A stretch of DNA of 55,383 nucleotides from Pseudomonas asplenii (GCF_001293465.1 NZ_JSYZ01000054.1:1-55383); one strand, 5' to 3'; shown: positions 1 through 6,979, counted from the stretch's first letter. Program-made: numbers and translations. The notes: generated from the sequence alone by a model not told the origin.

Positions 1-217
1 GACCAGGGCGGTATCGGCCGCTTACCAGGTCGTCGCGTAGCTCCGTCAGGTTCTTTTCCAAGTCCATTTCGAAAGCCAGCGCGCTGGTGCTGTTGCGCTT
101 CGAGCGCCGGCAGTCGTAATAAGCTTGGACCAAGTCGCTGAACGGGCAGGGGCTCGAATCTGCGGACGGGGCGGACGCGGAGCTCGTTGTTCTTGTCGTT
201 GTTGTTCTGATAGCCAT
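1..217 (-). CDS. DGR reverse transcriptase, N-terminal part (runs off the left edge)
   Basis: The reverse transcriptase copies the template RNA with adenine-specific errors so that the cDNA can replace the variable repeats. Only about 72 residues are visible. The motif DLVQAYYDCRRSKRN followed by LAFEMDLEKNL and SGRYRPG matches the N-terminus of retron/DGR-type reverse transcriptases. The catalytic YxDD lies outside the window. The frame is open back to an ATG at 217, which lies inside the template repeat, giving a Thr/Ser-rich leader. No better ATG exists before the family homology, so the true start is uncertain and may be a non-ATG codon nearer 150. It follows avd and TR on the same strand, the usual DGR order. 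Confidence 0.85.
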   Translation of the reverse strand, partial: MAIRTTTTRTTSSASAPSADSSPCPFSDLVQAYYDCRRSKRNSTSALAFEMDLEKNLTELRDDLVSGRYRPG

Positions 218-260
218 CTTCGAAATTCAGATTGAATGCGTTGTTGGCGGAGCGCTGCGA
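157..260 (-). repeat. DGR template repeat (TR)
   Basis: This 104-base repeat aligns without gaps to 846-949 and 1530-1633. Read on the minus strand it encodes an Asn-rich version of the variable region (codons AAC AAC around GYQ and ELRVRPVR), the usual sign of a template whose adenines are mutagenised. Bases 160-187 are the same in all three copies and are probably the initiation-of-mutagenic-homing side. It lies between avd and the reverse transcriptase and overlaps the 5' end of the latter's open frame. Confidence 0.93.
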
Positions 261-424
261 CCGGTCGTGCTATCTACGTCGCCCCGACGATTTCTCATCG
301 GGGGAACTGTGCCGGACCTGCTCGGACGCTTTAGACCGTCGGTATCCGTGTGTGCACATGGCGGTGGCACGAAGGCCAGCGGCACGACCAGATTCAATTC
401 GCACAGACCTGAAAGCCTTGACCT
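261..424. other. Spacer between avd and TR
   Basis: No convincing gene is seen here. In other DGRs the sequence just upstream of TR belongs to the template RNA and is needed for cDNA priming, so this stretch is probably transcribed and functional as RNA. That is inference from family knowledge. Confidence 0.4.
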
Positions 425-781
425 TCAGGTAGCGGGCGCGGTTGGGGAATTGCGCTTCCAGGCGTTGGCCTGCTTTCCGATAGAGGTTGTTACCTCCATC
501 GTGCCTGCATGCTGGGTGACGCTGATGAAGCGGTTGTCCTTGAACAGGCGCATGAGCAGTTCGATCACCTGGACCTTCTCAACGAGTGACGTGAGGTGTG
601 GTCGCTTATCCTGCGTGGCGTTTGCCCGCGCAATCAAGATCAGCACATCGACGCACTCGTCGATAACCCGCCGACCCAATGACTGCTTGAGTTCCCGCGG
701 GATGTTCTTGGTGATGTTGGTAGCCATCTGCAAAAGACCGCTGGCGGCCTTGTAGATCGAAAGCTCAGTATGCATTGCCAT
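425..781 (-). CDS. avd: DGR accessory variability protein Avd
   Basis: This 118-residue helical protein has the Avd pattern: YKAASGLLQMATNITKNIPRE, then LGRRVIDECVDVLILIARAN, and a C-terminal helix ending in IGKQANAW. Avd forms a basic pentamer of four-helix bundles that binds the reverse transcriptase and template RNA and is required for mutagenic homing. The start at 781 has an AGGGG ribosome site seven bases upstream. A second ATG two codons in (775) is possible. The gene lies between variable protein 1 and TR. Confidence 0.9.
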   Translation of the reverse strand: MAMHTELSIYKAASGLLQMATNITKNIPRELKQSLGRRVIDECVDVLILIARANATQDKRPHLTSLVEKVQVIELLMRLFKDNRFISVTQHAGTMEVTTSIGKQANAWKRNSPTAPAT

Positions 782-801
782 GCGTTGCCCCTACTTGGGC
801 T

Positions 802-819
802 CCGGCCGCAAGCGGCCGG
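802..819. repeat. Perfect hairpin downstream of VR1
   Basis: CCGGCCG and CGGCCGG flank a four-base loop in a perfect inverted repeat. It lies 27 bases beyond the homing end of VR1 and between variable protein 1 and avd. In the Bordetella phage DGR a hairpin just downstream of VR aids target recognition, so this is a likely functional counterpart. No T-run follows on the minus strand, so it is not an obvious terminator. Confidence 0.6.
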
Positions 820-832
820 TTAAATGAATGAA

Positions 833-1453
833 TTACTGAATAAGCTCGCTGCGGACGGGGCGGACGCGGAGCTCGTCGTACTTGTCGCTGCTGTACTGAT
901 AGCCATCTTCGAAAAGCAGAAAGACTGCGCTGTAGGCGGAGCGCTGCGAACTCGACCAGTACCAAGTGTCCTTGAACGCCTCCGGGCCACCTTCGCGGAA
1001 TGCTTCATGCACCGTCTGCGCTGGGTCTTCTTCGCTGTAGATCTTGCCTACCGGATCGCTATTCGGGTTATCGCCGTCGCGCCGTCCGGCCCAGTTTTCC
1101 TGGGTCGTCGGTTTGAAGTGGCGATACTGCAGTTCTTGCACGTCACGCGCCGGGATCGCCCAGTCGGTGAAGCCACCGACATCCAGGGCCAGGACTTGCT
1201 GTGCTAGCTTGCTCCCGGCTGCGGCCATGGCTTCGGTGTTCGCCCGGCTGTTTGTGAAGCTGTCGGCGCCTTCGATCTTTTCGCCGTACTCACCCCATTC
1301 GCCAGTCAGCTCATGCCCGGCGCCGGCAGTGATGTTCAGGTAGCGATTTCCAGTCTCGGGGTCGCGGGTGATGCCTGAGACAAAGCCGCCGCCGTATGCC
1401 TGGCCGATGGCCGGAATGGTTGCTACTGGTGCTGCTTTTTCAACTGCGCTCAT
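833..1453 (-). CDS. DGR variable protein 1 (C-type lectin fold)
   Basis: A 206-residue protein with a C-terminal variable region, residues about 168-206: WYWSSSQRSAYSAV, then FEDGYQ, then ELRVRPVR. This is the formylglycine-generating-enzyme-like C-lectin fold used by DGR targets to display a diversified ligand-binding surface. The start at 1453 is preferred because AAAGGAG lies eight bases upstream; an ATG at 1507 would run through a terminator. The N-terminal 160 residues differ from variable protein 2, so the two share only the diversified domain. No signal peptide is evident. The ligand is unknown. Confidence 0.88.
   Translation of the reverse strand: MSAVEKAAPVATIPAIGQAYGGGFVSGITRDPETGNRYLNITAGAGHELTGEWGEYGEKIEGADSFTNSRANTEAMAAAGSKLAQQVLALDVGGFTDWAIPARDVQELQYRHFKPTTQENWAGRRDGDNPNSDPVGKIYSEEDPAQTVHEAFREGGPEAFKDTWYWSSSQRSAYSAVFLLFEDGYQYSSDKYDELRVRPVRSELIQ
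846..949 (-). repeat. DGR variable repeat 1 (VR1)
   Basis: It aligns to TR 157-260. Within the body, 11 positions differ where TR carries A on the sense strand, and one position differs at a sense T (T to G, changing TTC to GTC). The last three bases at the homing edge (846-848) also differ. This is the signature of adenine-specific mutagenic retrohoming. Confidence 0.92.
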
Positions 1454-1483
1454 GTGATGCTCCTTTCGTCTAGGCAACAAAAA

Positions 1484-1498
1484 AGGCGCTGATGCGCC
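1484..1498 (-). terminator. Terminator / VR2-downstream hairpin
   Basis: On the minus strand GGCGC-ATCA-GCGCC is followed by six T residues, an intrinsic terminator between the two variable-protein genes. It lies 32 bases beyond the homing end of VR2, close to the distance of the 802-819 hairpin from VR1, so it may also act as the target-site hairpin. Confidence 0.75.
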
Positions 1499-1519
1499 CT
1501 GGGTCAAATGAATGAAGGA

Positions 1520-2122
1520 TCAAATAAAGAATCTGCGGACGGGGCGGACGCGGAGCTCGTTGGTCTTGACGGTGACGTCCTGATAGCCATCTGCGAAAAA
1601 CAGAAGGAATGCGTCGTTGGCGGAGCGCTGCGAACTCGACCAGTAGTAGCAGTCTTGTGCGAAGATCTGCGGGCAGTTCACCCAGCCCTGGTACAGTTCG
1701 GCCGCGGCTGGCAGATAGAAGTCGTTGTGTCCGTCTGCGCTGTATCCTGAGGCCGCAATGGCGGCCGGATGACCACCTTCAGATAGCAGGATCGTCGAGT
1801 TCGACATGCCATCGGTCTTGCTGGTTGCCTTCGACTCTTCGCCTCGGCGTCCGTACTCGTGATCGCCGACATCGTCTTTTGCGAAGATCAGGTAGTGCGC
1901 TGGCACGTCGCCGCGAGGCGGGACGAAACCGCCGTTGAGTCCGCCTTGCTCGGGCCAGTACGAGCCAGTTTCCGGGATATCCGATGCAACGCCATTGGCC
2001 GCAACTTGGGCGGATGGGGCGATGTGACTGACAACGCTCGCCAGTACCAGGCCGGCTACCGTTGCCGCCGGCATCTTGATTGTTGCTTCGCCGACTTTCA
2101 GAGTGACCATTTCAGGTTTCAT
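1520..2122 (-). CDS. DGR variable protein 2 (C-type lectin fold)
   Basis: A 200-residue protein with the same C-terminal diversified domain as variable protein 1: CYYWSSSQRSANDAF, then FADGYQ, then ELRVRPVRR. Its N-terminus is different, with a modestly hydrophobic stretch (residues 18-34) that could be a weak membrane or export segment. The middle holds LPAAAELYQGW, typical of DUF1566-like lectin-fold proteins. It starts by ATGA overlap with the upstream 105-residue gene and so is probably translationally coupled to the early operon. Confidence 0.88.
   Translation of the reverse strand: MKPEMVTLKVGEATIKMPAATVAGLVLASVVSHIAPSAQVAANGVASDIPETGSYWPEQGGLNGGFVPPRGDVPAHYLIFAKDDVGDHEYGRRGEESKATSKTDGMSNSTILLSEGGHPAAIAASGYSADGHNDFYLPAAAELYQGWVNCPQIFAQDCYYWSSSQRSANDAFLLFFADGYQDVTVKTNELRVRPVRRFFI
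1530..1633 (-). repeat. DGR variable repeat 2 (VR2)
   Basis: It aligns gap-free to TR 157-260 with 12 differences, every one at a position where TR has A on the sense strand. All three alternative bases are seen at those positions, which fits repeated rounds of diversification rather than drift. Confidence 0.93.
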
Positions 2123-2436
2123 GCTATTTCCTCTTGGGAGATGCGCAGCGCTTCGCGCCGGCAGAAGTTTTCGAGTTTCAGCGCCACGGAATTCGATACG
2201 GTGATTTCGTGGCGCGGTGGAGTGAGAAAGGGAAGGGCTCCGGATGGGCCAAGGCTGTGCAGGTGGTGAATCATCAGGGTCATCGCTTCGCCCTGTTCAG
2301 TCAGGCCGGCCCAGGCCATCAAGTCCGAGAGGGCCTGTTTAGTCCCTGGTCGAACCTTCAAACGCAGGTCTTCTTCCTGCCTCTCTGTTGACTTGGTGCG
2401 CCGGCGCCGATCGCGTTCGGCCTGATCCATTGCCAT
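2119..2436 (-). CDS. Small basic protein upstream of variable protein 2
   Basis: A 105-residue protein with a highly charged N-terminus (DRRRRTKSTERQEEDLRL) followed by a segment resembling a ribbon-helix-helix or phage regulator fold (KQALSDLMAWAGLTEQGEAM). It has a GGAGGG ribosome site and overlaps variable protein 2 by ATGA. I do not recognise the family. It may regulate the DGR or simply be an early-operon gene. Confidence 0.7.
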   Translation of the reverse strand: MAMDQAERDRRRRTKSTERQEEDLRLKVRPGTKQALSDLMAWAGLTEQGEAMTLMIHHLHSLGPSGALPFLTPPRHEITVSNSVALKLENFCRREALRISQEEIA

Positions 2437-2514
2437 AGTTTCCCTCCAGGCCGCTGGGTGGCAGATGAACCCAGGACTGCCGTTTGCGTTGCTGCACGCG
2501 CGCTGCTCGGCGCA

Positions 2515-3027
2515 TCAGCGGGTCACCACCGGATAGTCGATGTTGTGGTCAGCGATGATTCGCCGGATCAACGTGGAGCTGATTTCGAGCTCTTTGCACG
2601 CCTGGTAGCGGGTTATTCCGCGGTCCATGCAATCCTTGATTTTTGCAACAAGCTCGGCGTCTTGCTTGGGCTTTCGCTTGTTCGGCGCATAGGCTTTCTT
2701 CGGGCCGGCGAGGAACTGGATGCCATATCGCTTGGCGATCCCGCGCAAGACCCCCAGCGAAAGACCCTCCCGCTCACATATCTCTTCACGGTTGAGCGTT
2801 TTTGCCAGCTCGCGAATTCTGCGTGCCTGGGCATCTGACGCCGATTTGACTGATGCGCTCTGGAAGTTCGGGGTCTGTATGCGTTCAACCACGGACACAC
2901 CTGGTGATACGGTGACTTGGCGAACATCGATTTTTCCGCCGGCAGCGAGGAAGGCTTCGACAGAAGAAGCGAGAGACGCGCGAAGTGTTTCGTTCTGCTG
3001 GATTAGACTGAGTTCGTTGCTGATCAT
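2515..3027 (-). CDS. Helix-turn-helix phage protein
   Basis: A 170-residue protein with two helix-turn-helix-like segments: LNREEICEREGLSLGVLRGIAKRYG (about residues 78-102) and a C-terminal ITRYQACKELEISSTLIRRI. The first third is a helical N-terminus. It overlaps the exonuclease gene by ATGA, so it belongs to the leftward recombination operon. It is probably a DNA-binding regulator, exact role unknown. Confidence 0.7.
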   Translation of the reverse strand: MISNELSLIQQNETLRASLASSVEAFLAAGGKIDVRQVTVSPGVSVVERIQTPNFQSASVKSASDAQARRIRELAKTLNREEICEREGLSLGVLRGIAKRYGIQFLAGPKKAYAPNKRKPKQDAELVAKIKDCMDRGITRYQACKELEISSTLIRRIIADHNIDYPVVTR

Positions 3028-3791
3028 GCTGCTTTGCTCCTCAGCTTGGCCTCGTACTGGTCAACCAGCAGCTTGAACTGCCATAGATCGGCCTCGAGTT
3101 TTTCGATGTAGTCGTCATCGCGCTGGAACTCCTTCCACCAGAGCTGGCGACCAACTGACTCAAGTGCTGGGCAGTACATGCCGACATGCCAGAACTTTCG
3201 ATCAGTGATCCACATGCAGCCCTGGACCTGATCCATTACGCCGCTGGCATCGTTGTCGATGTGAAATGACCTGAGCTTTTCTGGGGCCAGGAAGCACTTG
3301 TACTCGCTACCTCCGTCTTCGCCGATCAGTCCGTCTGCGCTGGCTCCAAAGAAGCCATCGTCAGTTGTGACGAATCCGGCACGATTTACCATGAGGCCGG
3401 TTTGCAGCTCGTGTTCCATGCGGGCTTGAGGCTCCAGTTCGTGACCGCGTTTCATCTGCCATGTCTCGAACCCGTTATCCAAGGCTGTCCCGCTGATCCG
3501 CTCAACAGCCAGGCTGAATGCATAGTTCAGTGCAGCCTCGGATGGTTCGCCAACTGGTTCGCCGGCCAAGGCCCTGCGGATCACATCGGCCTTCGGAGCA
3601 GCCTTGTATTCTGCTTCTGCTCGAGCATCAGCTTCCGACTTGCCGGCCAGGATGGCCGAGACATAAATCTGCTGTTGCGCAGTCAGGCCATTAACCCGTG
3701 ATCGAGCCACCGTAAACATACTTGCGGTGATGCATCCAGAACGCGCTTGGTGCCACTCGGGGCTACCTTGCTCGCAACTGATCAGGATCAT
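3024..3791 (-). CDS. YqaJ-like viral recombinase / exonuclease
   Basis: A 255-residue member of the YqaJ / lambda Exo nuclease family, a PD-(D/E)XK 5'-3' exonuclease that resects double-stranded DNA. The start EQGSPEWHQARSGCITASMF is the family N-terminal motif, and the acidic and EYKC residues (about 163-166) fit the nuclease core. It overlaps the ERF gene by ATGA. Together the two form a Red-like single-strand-annealing recombination pair. Confidence 0.92.
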   Translation of the reverse strand: MILISCEQGSPEWHQARSGCITASMFTVARSRVNGLTAQQQIYVSAILAGKSEADARAEAEYKAAPKADVIRRALAGEPVGEPSEAALNYAFSLAVERISGTALDNGFETWQMKRGHELEPQARMEHELQTGLMVNRAGFVTTDDGFFGASADGLIGEDGGSEYKCFLAPEKLRSFHIDNDASGVMDQVQGCMWITDRKFWHVGMYCPALESVGRQLWWKEFQRDDDYIEKLEADLWQFKLLVDQYEAKLRSKAA

Positions 3792-4546
3792 TTCGTTCCC
3801 TCCAGTTCTGCTTTGCGGTGATTTACGGCCCTGCGTAACTGATCGGCGCCCGTTGAATCTTTTGCTGCGTGAAGTATTTTCAAGCCCGATTGCCAGGCCT
3901 CTTGAAGGGACTTGCTGTCCTTGGCGGCGGCGACCTTGGCCTCAAGGTCAGCAATAATGGCTTCTCGGAAGCCGTCGCCGCTGGCTTCATTTCCGTCGTC
4001 ATCTTCTTCGCCGATCGCTACGTTGAAGATCATCTTCAGCAGGTAGCGCATTCCGTAGGAAGTGCCGGATCCGAAGGCATGGGTCTTGGTCATGACATCT
4101 CCGCCTTTTGCGCCCTTCCCATCAGAAGGCACATGGGCGCGATATTCGCGAGTGTGGCCGGCCGTATGGCTTACGAAGCAGATCATGCCGACCATGCCTT
4201 CCGGCGCAGGCTCGGTACCAAAGGAAAGGGAAAATCCTTCCTTCGTGTACTTCGGTCGTAGAGCGCTGTCCAGCTTCCCGTAGGTTGCGTAGTTGCTGCC
4301 CGTCTGGCGGTTTGTGGCGTCGGTGGAGATGCGGCCCATTTCGGCCTGCACGCGCGACAGAGCGATGTTGAACTCAGTTTCTGCCTGCTTGATCTGCATG
4401 CGTTCATGCATCGTCATCAGGCGCTCCATCTTCTCGATGTCGCACTGAGGGTCAGAGGCAATGCGCAGGATGGCCTGCAGTACTGTTGATGGCTCGCCCA
4501 CGACTGCGGGCGCCTGGTCTTTTTCGACGCGGGCGACGTTGTTCAT
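3788..4546 (-). CDS. erf: ERF-family single-strand annealing protein
   Basis: A 252-residue protein of the P22 Erf superfamily. The core QAEMGRISTDATNRQTGSNYATY, followed by GFSLSFG and a conserved GSGTSYGMRYLLKMIFN, is diagnostic. It anneals complementary single strands produced by the adjacent exonuclease and supports genome circularisation and recombination. The start at 4546 has GAGG upstream. Confidence 0.93.
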   Translation of the reverse strand: MNNVARVEKDQAPAVVGEPSTVLQAILRIASDPQCDIEKMERLMTMHERMQIKQAETEFNIALSRVQAEMGRISTDATNRQTGSNYATYGKLDSALRPKYTKEGFSLSFGTEPAPEGMVGMICFVSHTAGHTREYRAHVPSDGKGAKGGDVMTKTHAFGSGTSYGMRYLLKMIFNVAIGEEDDDGNEASGDGFREAIIADLEAKVAAAKDSKSLQEAWQSGLKILHAAKDSTGADQLRRAVNHRKAELEGTK

Positions 4547-4560
4547 TGAAAACCTCAGCG

Positions 4561-4677
4561 TTACTGGGTGACGCGATCAGCGAGAGCGCTGAGCAGCATC
4601 AAGAATGTGAAGATGGCGAGGGCGAGGAATGAGCCGCGCCAGATGAGAAGGCGCCGGCGGCGCTGTGCCTGGGTCAT
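4561..4677 (-). CDS. 38-residue single-pass membrane protein
   Basis: A short gene that starts inside the stop of the upstream gene (ATGA overlap at 4674-4677). After a basic N-terminus (QAQRRRR) it has one membrane helix (LLIWRGSFLALAIFTFLMLL). It is gene-like by coupling and composition. Function unknown; a Kil- or host-membrane-targeting role would be speculation. Confidence 0.55.
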   Translation of the reverse strand: MTQAQRRRRLLIWRGSFLALAIFTFLMLLSALADRVTQ

Positions 4678-5000
4678 GGGGCGTGCCTTCCCTCGCCGCG
4701 GCACTTGAAGCATCTGCCAAATGAGCTGTGGTGCGGGCCACGGCTCACATACTCACCAGAGCCCTTGCACTCGCGGCAGATGACCTTGTTTCGTTCGCGA
4801 TCAAGCTGCTTGCGAAGGTCGGCCAGCTCACTGTCACGTGGGTCACCAGCCGGAACCTGGAAGGCCATGCCGATGCTTTCTGCCCAAGCTGCAACATCTG
4901 ATGCGACAGCCTTAATCTGCTCGCGAGTCGCCGTGATGCCGTGCTCCTCGAAGGATTCTGCGAGGCCCTCGGCGTAGTAGTCTGTGCGGGAATAGCTCAT
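4674..5000 (-). CDS. Zinc-finger protein with DnaJ-like CxxC pairs
   Basis: A 108-residue protein. The C-terminus has CRECKGSGEY and CFKCRGEG, two CxxCxGxG motifs as in DnaJ zinc domains. The N-terminus is helical (YAEGLAESFEEHGI). The start at 5000 is chosen for AAGGTGACGG upstream and ATGA overlap with the preceding 45-residue gene. Probably a small early regulator or nucleic-acid-binding protein. Confidence 0.75.
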   Translation of the reverse strand: MSYSRTDYYAEGLAESFEEHGITATREQIKAVASDVAAWAESIGMAFQVPAGDPRDSELADLRKQLDRERNKVICRECKGSGEYVSRGPHHSSFGRCFKCRGEGRHAP

Positions 5001-5134
5001 ACCGTCACCTTGCAAGTCCAGCGTCCGGCGCACCGGCAGGGCTGTTCAATCCATTTCACGTCTGCCAGGAACAAGAAGCCCCGATTTCTCAGGGCTTCGG
5101 CGATTCCTGCGAACGATCCGGCGATGATGGTCAT
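4997..5134 (-). CDS. 45-residue hypothetical early protein
   Basis: A short gene with ATGA overlaps at both ends and an AAGGAGA ribosome site. It contains the pair CRCAGRWTC near its C-terminus, possibly metal-binding. Tight coupling within the operon is the main evidence. Function unknown. Confidence 0.6.
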   Translation of the reverse strand: MTIIAGSFAGIAEALRNRGFLFLADVKWIEQPCRCAGRWTCKVTV

Positions 5135-5328
5135 GCCGTCTCCTTGCGCCGCAGAATCAGCATTAGGCGCTTGCAGTAGTGGTTGAACTCTTCGGTCGTT
5201 ATCGCGCCGTCGGTGAACAGTCGCGTGATGAGGCCCTGTACCAGGAGCTCGTTCTCGTCAGGGCAGTCATCATCTTCCAGGCCCTCAAGAGCCTGATCGA
5301 TCAGAATGTGCGGGCTCAAAATCCGCAC
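5131..5328 (-). CDS. 65-residue acidic hypothetical protein
   Basis: A small acidic protein (LEDDDCPDENELL) ending in CKRLMLILRRKE. It starts at a GTG (5328), or more plausibly at the TTG at 5319, which overlaps the upstream stop and has GGGAG eight bases before it. Operon member, function unknown. Confidence 0.6.
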   Translation of the reverse strand: MRILSPHILIDQALEGLEDDDCPDENELLVQGLITRLFTDGAITTEEFNHYCKRLMLILRRKETA

Positions 5329-5747
5329 TCCCGTTCAAGGCGGTCCTGCTCCTGCTGGGCGGCCACTGCCTGTTCGGCGTGCGGCTTCAGCAGCTCTACC
5401 GCGATCTCCTTGAGCGCCTGCTTTCCGCCGACCAGGTAGATAGCCAGATCGAGCAGCGAGCCGGCACTGGCGAAGCCCGAGGCGGCGATGACGAGCTGGC
5501 CCAGTGCGTCCTTCTCGTCAAGGCCATCAATCTGGCGCTGGTTGACGTGGTCCTGAACCGCCTTGGCGAAGTGGGCTTGGGTGACCTCGCCCTTGTCGCC
5601 GGGCCGGTAGCCCCAGTCCACTCGGTAGCCGGCCAGCAGCCGGTCGGCGTTGGCGTCGATCCACTCGACCTCAGCCAGGTCGTCCTCACTGACCGGAGGC
5701 GGTAGCCGGTTGTCGTACTCATACTGGGCTTTTCGTAGCGCTGACAT
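5316..5747 (-). CDS. Hypothetical early-operon protein
   Basis: A 143-residue mostly helical protein. The start at 5747 follows TGGAGGCGACT, a good ribosome site; an upstream ATG at 5792 lacks one. The C-terminus is a Gln/Ala/Glu-rich helix. No family recognised. It overlaps the next gene of the leftward operon. Confidence 0.65.
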   Translation of the reverse strand: MSALRKAQYEYDNRLPPPVSEDDLAEVEWIDANADRLLAGYRVDWGYRPGDKGEVTQAHFAKAVQDHVNQRQIDGLDEKDALGQLVIAASGFASAGSLLDLAIYLVGGKQALKEIAVELLKPHAEQAVAAQQEQDRLERECGF

Positions 5748-5910
5748 AGTCGCCTCCAGGGTGGCGGGTTGTTCACCTGTATTCGTCAGCACTCATGCCT
5801 CCTGCTGTTTGCCGATGGGCCCAGGGCGAGTGCTGACGGGTAGAGGCGGGGAAGGAGAAGATTTGTCGCTGCTATATTTGGAGCAGGTCTTCGGTGCCGA
5901 GGAGAGTCAA

Positions 5911-6138
5911 ATGAGCTGGGATGAAAGGAGGTTCAAAGCCACATGCAGCGATTGTGGTCATGAAGGTGTTCAGGTCATTCGCTCAGATGACTGGGGGCGT
6001 ACCGAGCAGAGCTGGGAGGGTTTCGATACCGTATCTGCAGAAGACTACGAGCACCATCGGGGGCGATCTGAGGCGCTCGTGCCGATTTGTAAATGCAAGT
6101 GCAAAAACATCATCATTGGGCAAGTCATACCTGAATGA
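5911..6138 (+). CDS. Small zinc-binding protein, opposite to the operon
   Basis: A 75-residue protein with CSDCGHEGVQVI near the N-terminus and CKCKCKN near the C-terminus, so probably zinc-binding. GAGGAG precedes the ATG. It is the only rightward gene within the leftward early operon, pointing to its own promoter, possibly lysogenic expression. Confidence 0.7.
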   Translation: MSWDERRFKATCSDCGHEGVQVIRSDDWGRTEQSWEGFDTVSAEDYEHHRGRSEALVPICKCKCKNIIIGQVIPE

Positions 6139-6160
6139 CTATGCACGTCAATGGCGGTGC

Positions 6161-6541
6161 TCAAACAGCCAGTTCGTGGCTCTCGGCACGGCGAACAACC
6201 CGGACGTGGGCCACACGCCTATCCGGAACCCTGCGGTCCCGGCGCATTTCGTCGTCGCTGATCAGCGAATGAATGGCGATAAGTGCGGCCAGGATGAAGC
6301 AGGCCGGGGTGATGATCTGGCGCTTCATGGCCTCGGCCACCAGCGCCGTGCGGCGGGTCACGCCAAGCTTGAACATGGCGTTGGTGAGTCGTTTCTTCAC
6401 GGTGCCGGCTTCGATGCCGGCCTCCTTGGCGATCTCCTTCGAGGTGAAGCCCTGGGCGATCCAGAGAAGGAACTGCAACTCCCGCGGCGCCAGGCCGCGA
6501 CCGAGATGACCCTTCCATGTGCCGTTGGTGATCGTGTCCAT
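6161..6541 (-). CDS. LuxR-type HTH protein with membrane segment
   Basis: A 126-residue protein with a GerE/LuxR helix-turn-helix at residues about 18-68 (LAPRELQFLLWIAQGFTSKE, GIEAGTVKKRLTNAMFKLGV), then a hydrophobic helix (ITPACFILAALIAIHSLI) and a basic tail. It is the first sizeable gene of the leftward operon after PL. HTH proteins with a membrane segment are known in Pseudomonas prophages; its target is unknown. Confidence 0.8.
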   Translation of the reverse strand: MDTITNGTWKGHLGRGLAPRELQFLLWIAQGFTSKEIAKEAGIEAGTVKKRLTNAMFKLGVTRRTALVAEAMKRQIITPACFILAALIAIHSLISDDEMRRDRRVPDRRVAHVRVVRRAESHELAV

Positions 6542-6542
6542 C

Positions 6543-6643
6543 GTGGTGACTCCCGGTTGATTTCCCGTCAGCCCCTCGCGAGAAGGGCTGCCAGTGAAAT
6601 CTGTATCTCCGCACCCGCTTGCCGGGTCATTCGCTCAGTTCGG
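6543..6643. other. Leader of the leftward operon
   Basis: Untranslated leader between the candidate N-like gene and the LuxR-type gene. On the minus strand it holds hairpin ACCCG-GCAAG-CGGGT (6614-6628), a five-pair stem with five-base loop resembling a boxB, and a second CAGCCC/GGGCTG hairpin near 6570-6591. No clear boxA was seen. Confidence 0.3.
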
Positions 6644-6742
6644 TCAACACCTCGTCCGCCGTCGCAGTGGTCTGCGCGTGGGCAGGCTTTCGGGCCTGTC
6701 GGATCGCCGGTCGCCAGTAGAGGCAAGTGCGGTTTTGTTCAT
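6644..6742 (-). CDS. 32-residue arginine-rich peptide, candidate N-like antiterminator
   Basis: A very short gene with a strong GGGAGGA ribosome site. Its C-terminus is Arg-rich (TRRPLRRRTRC), and it occupies the place of lambda N, directly after the leftward promoter. Lambda N carries its Arg-rich RNA-binding motif at the N-terminus, so the similarity is only in position and composition. Confidence 0.35.
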   Translation of the reverse strand: MNKTALASTGDRRSDRPESLPTRRPLRRRTRC

Positions 6743-6879
6743 CGGTTTACTGTCCTCCCACCGATGGAGCCGGGAGTGACCTAACCGGCTAGGCCGGGTA
6801 GTCGGGCATGGCGCTGGCTGTGTAAAGAGCGGCGCAGCTTTCGCTGCTGGCCGGCGGGGTAGGTGCTGGCTTGAGGTGA

Positions 6880-6940
6880 GTTTAAGCAAGCTGAAATTTA
6901 TGTGTCAAGCATGCTGAATAAAATAATTCAGATTGCTGAA
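6880..6940 (-). promoter_or_regulatory. Leftward early promoter PL with three repressor operators
   Basis: On the minus strand -35 TTGACA (6903-6908) and -10 TTAAAC (6880-6885) are 17 bases apart. Three operator-like sites, TTAAGCAAGCTGAA (6882-6895), TCAAGCATGCTGAA (6905-6918) and TTCAGATTGCTGAA (6927-6940), lie 22-23 bases apart and cover the -10 and -35. They match the perfect palindrome in front of cro. Confidence 0.8.
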
Positions 6941-6953
6941 ATTTACTCTTGGT

Positions 6954-6975
6954 AAAAAGCCCGCACTGAGCGGGC
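6954..6975 (-). terminator. Terminator after the DUF1654 gene
   Basis: GCCCGC-TCAGT-GCGGGC followed by five T residues on the minus strand, immediately after the DUF1654 stop. It insulates PL from upstream transcription. Confidence 0.85.
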
Positions 6976-6979
6976 TCAC

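Noticed and set aside
267..755. Plus-strand open frame over avd
   Set aside because: Antisense to avd and TR, without ribosome site; the minus-strand genes explain the sequence.
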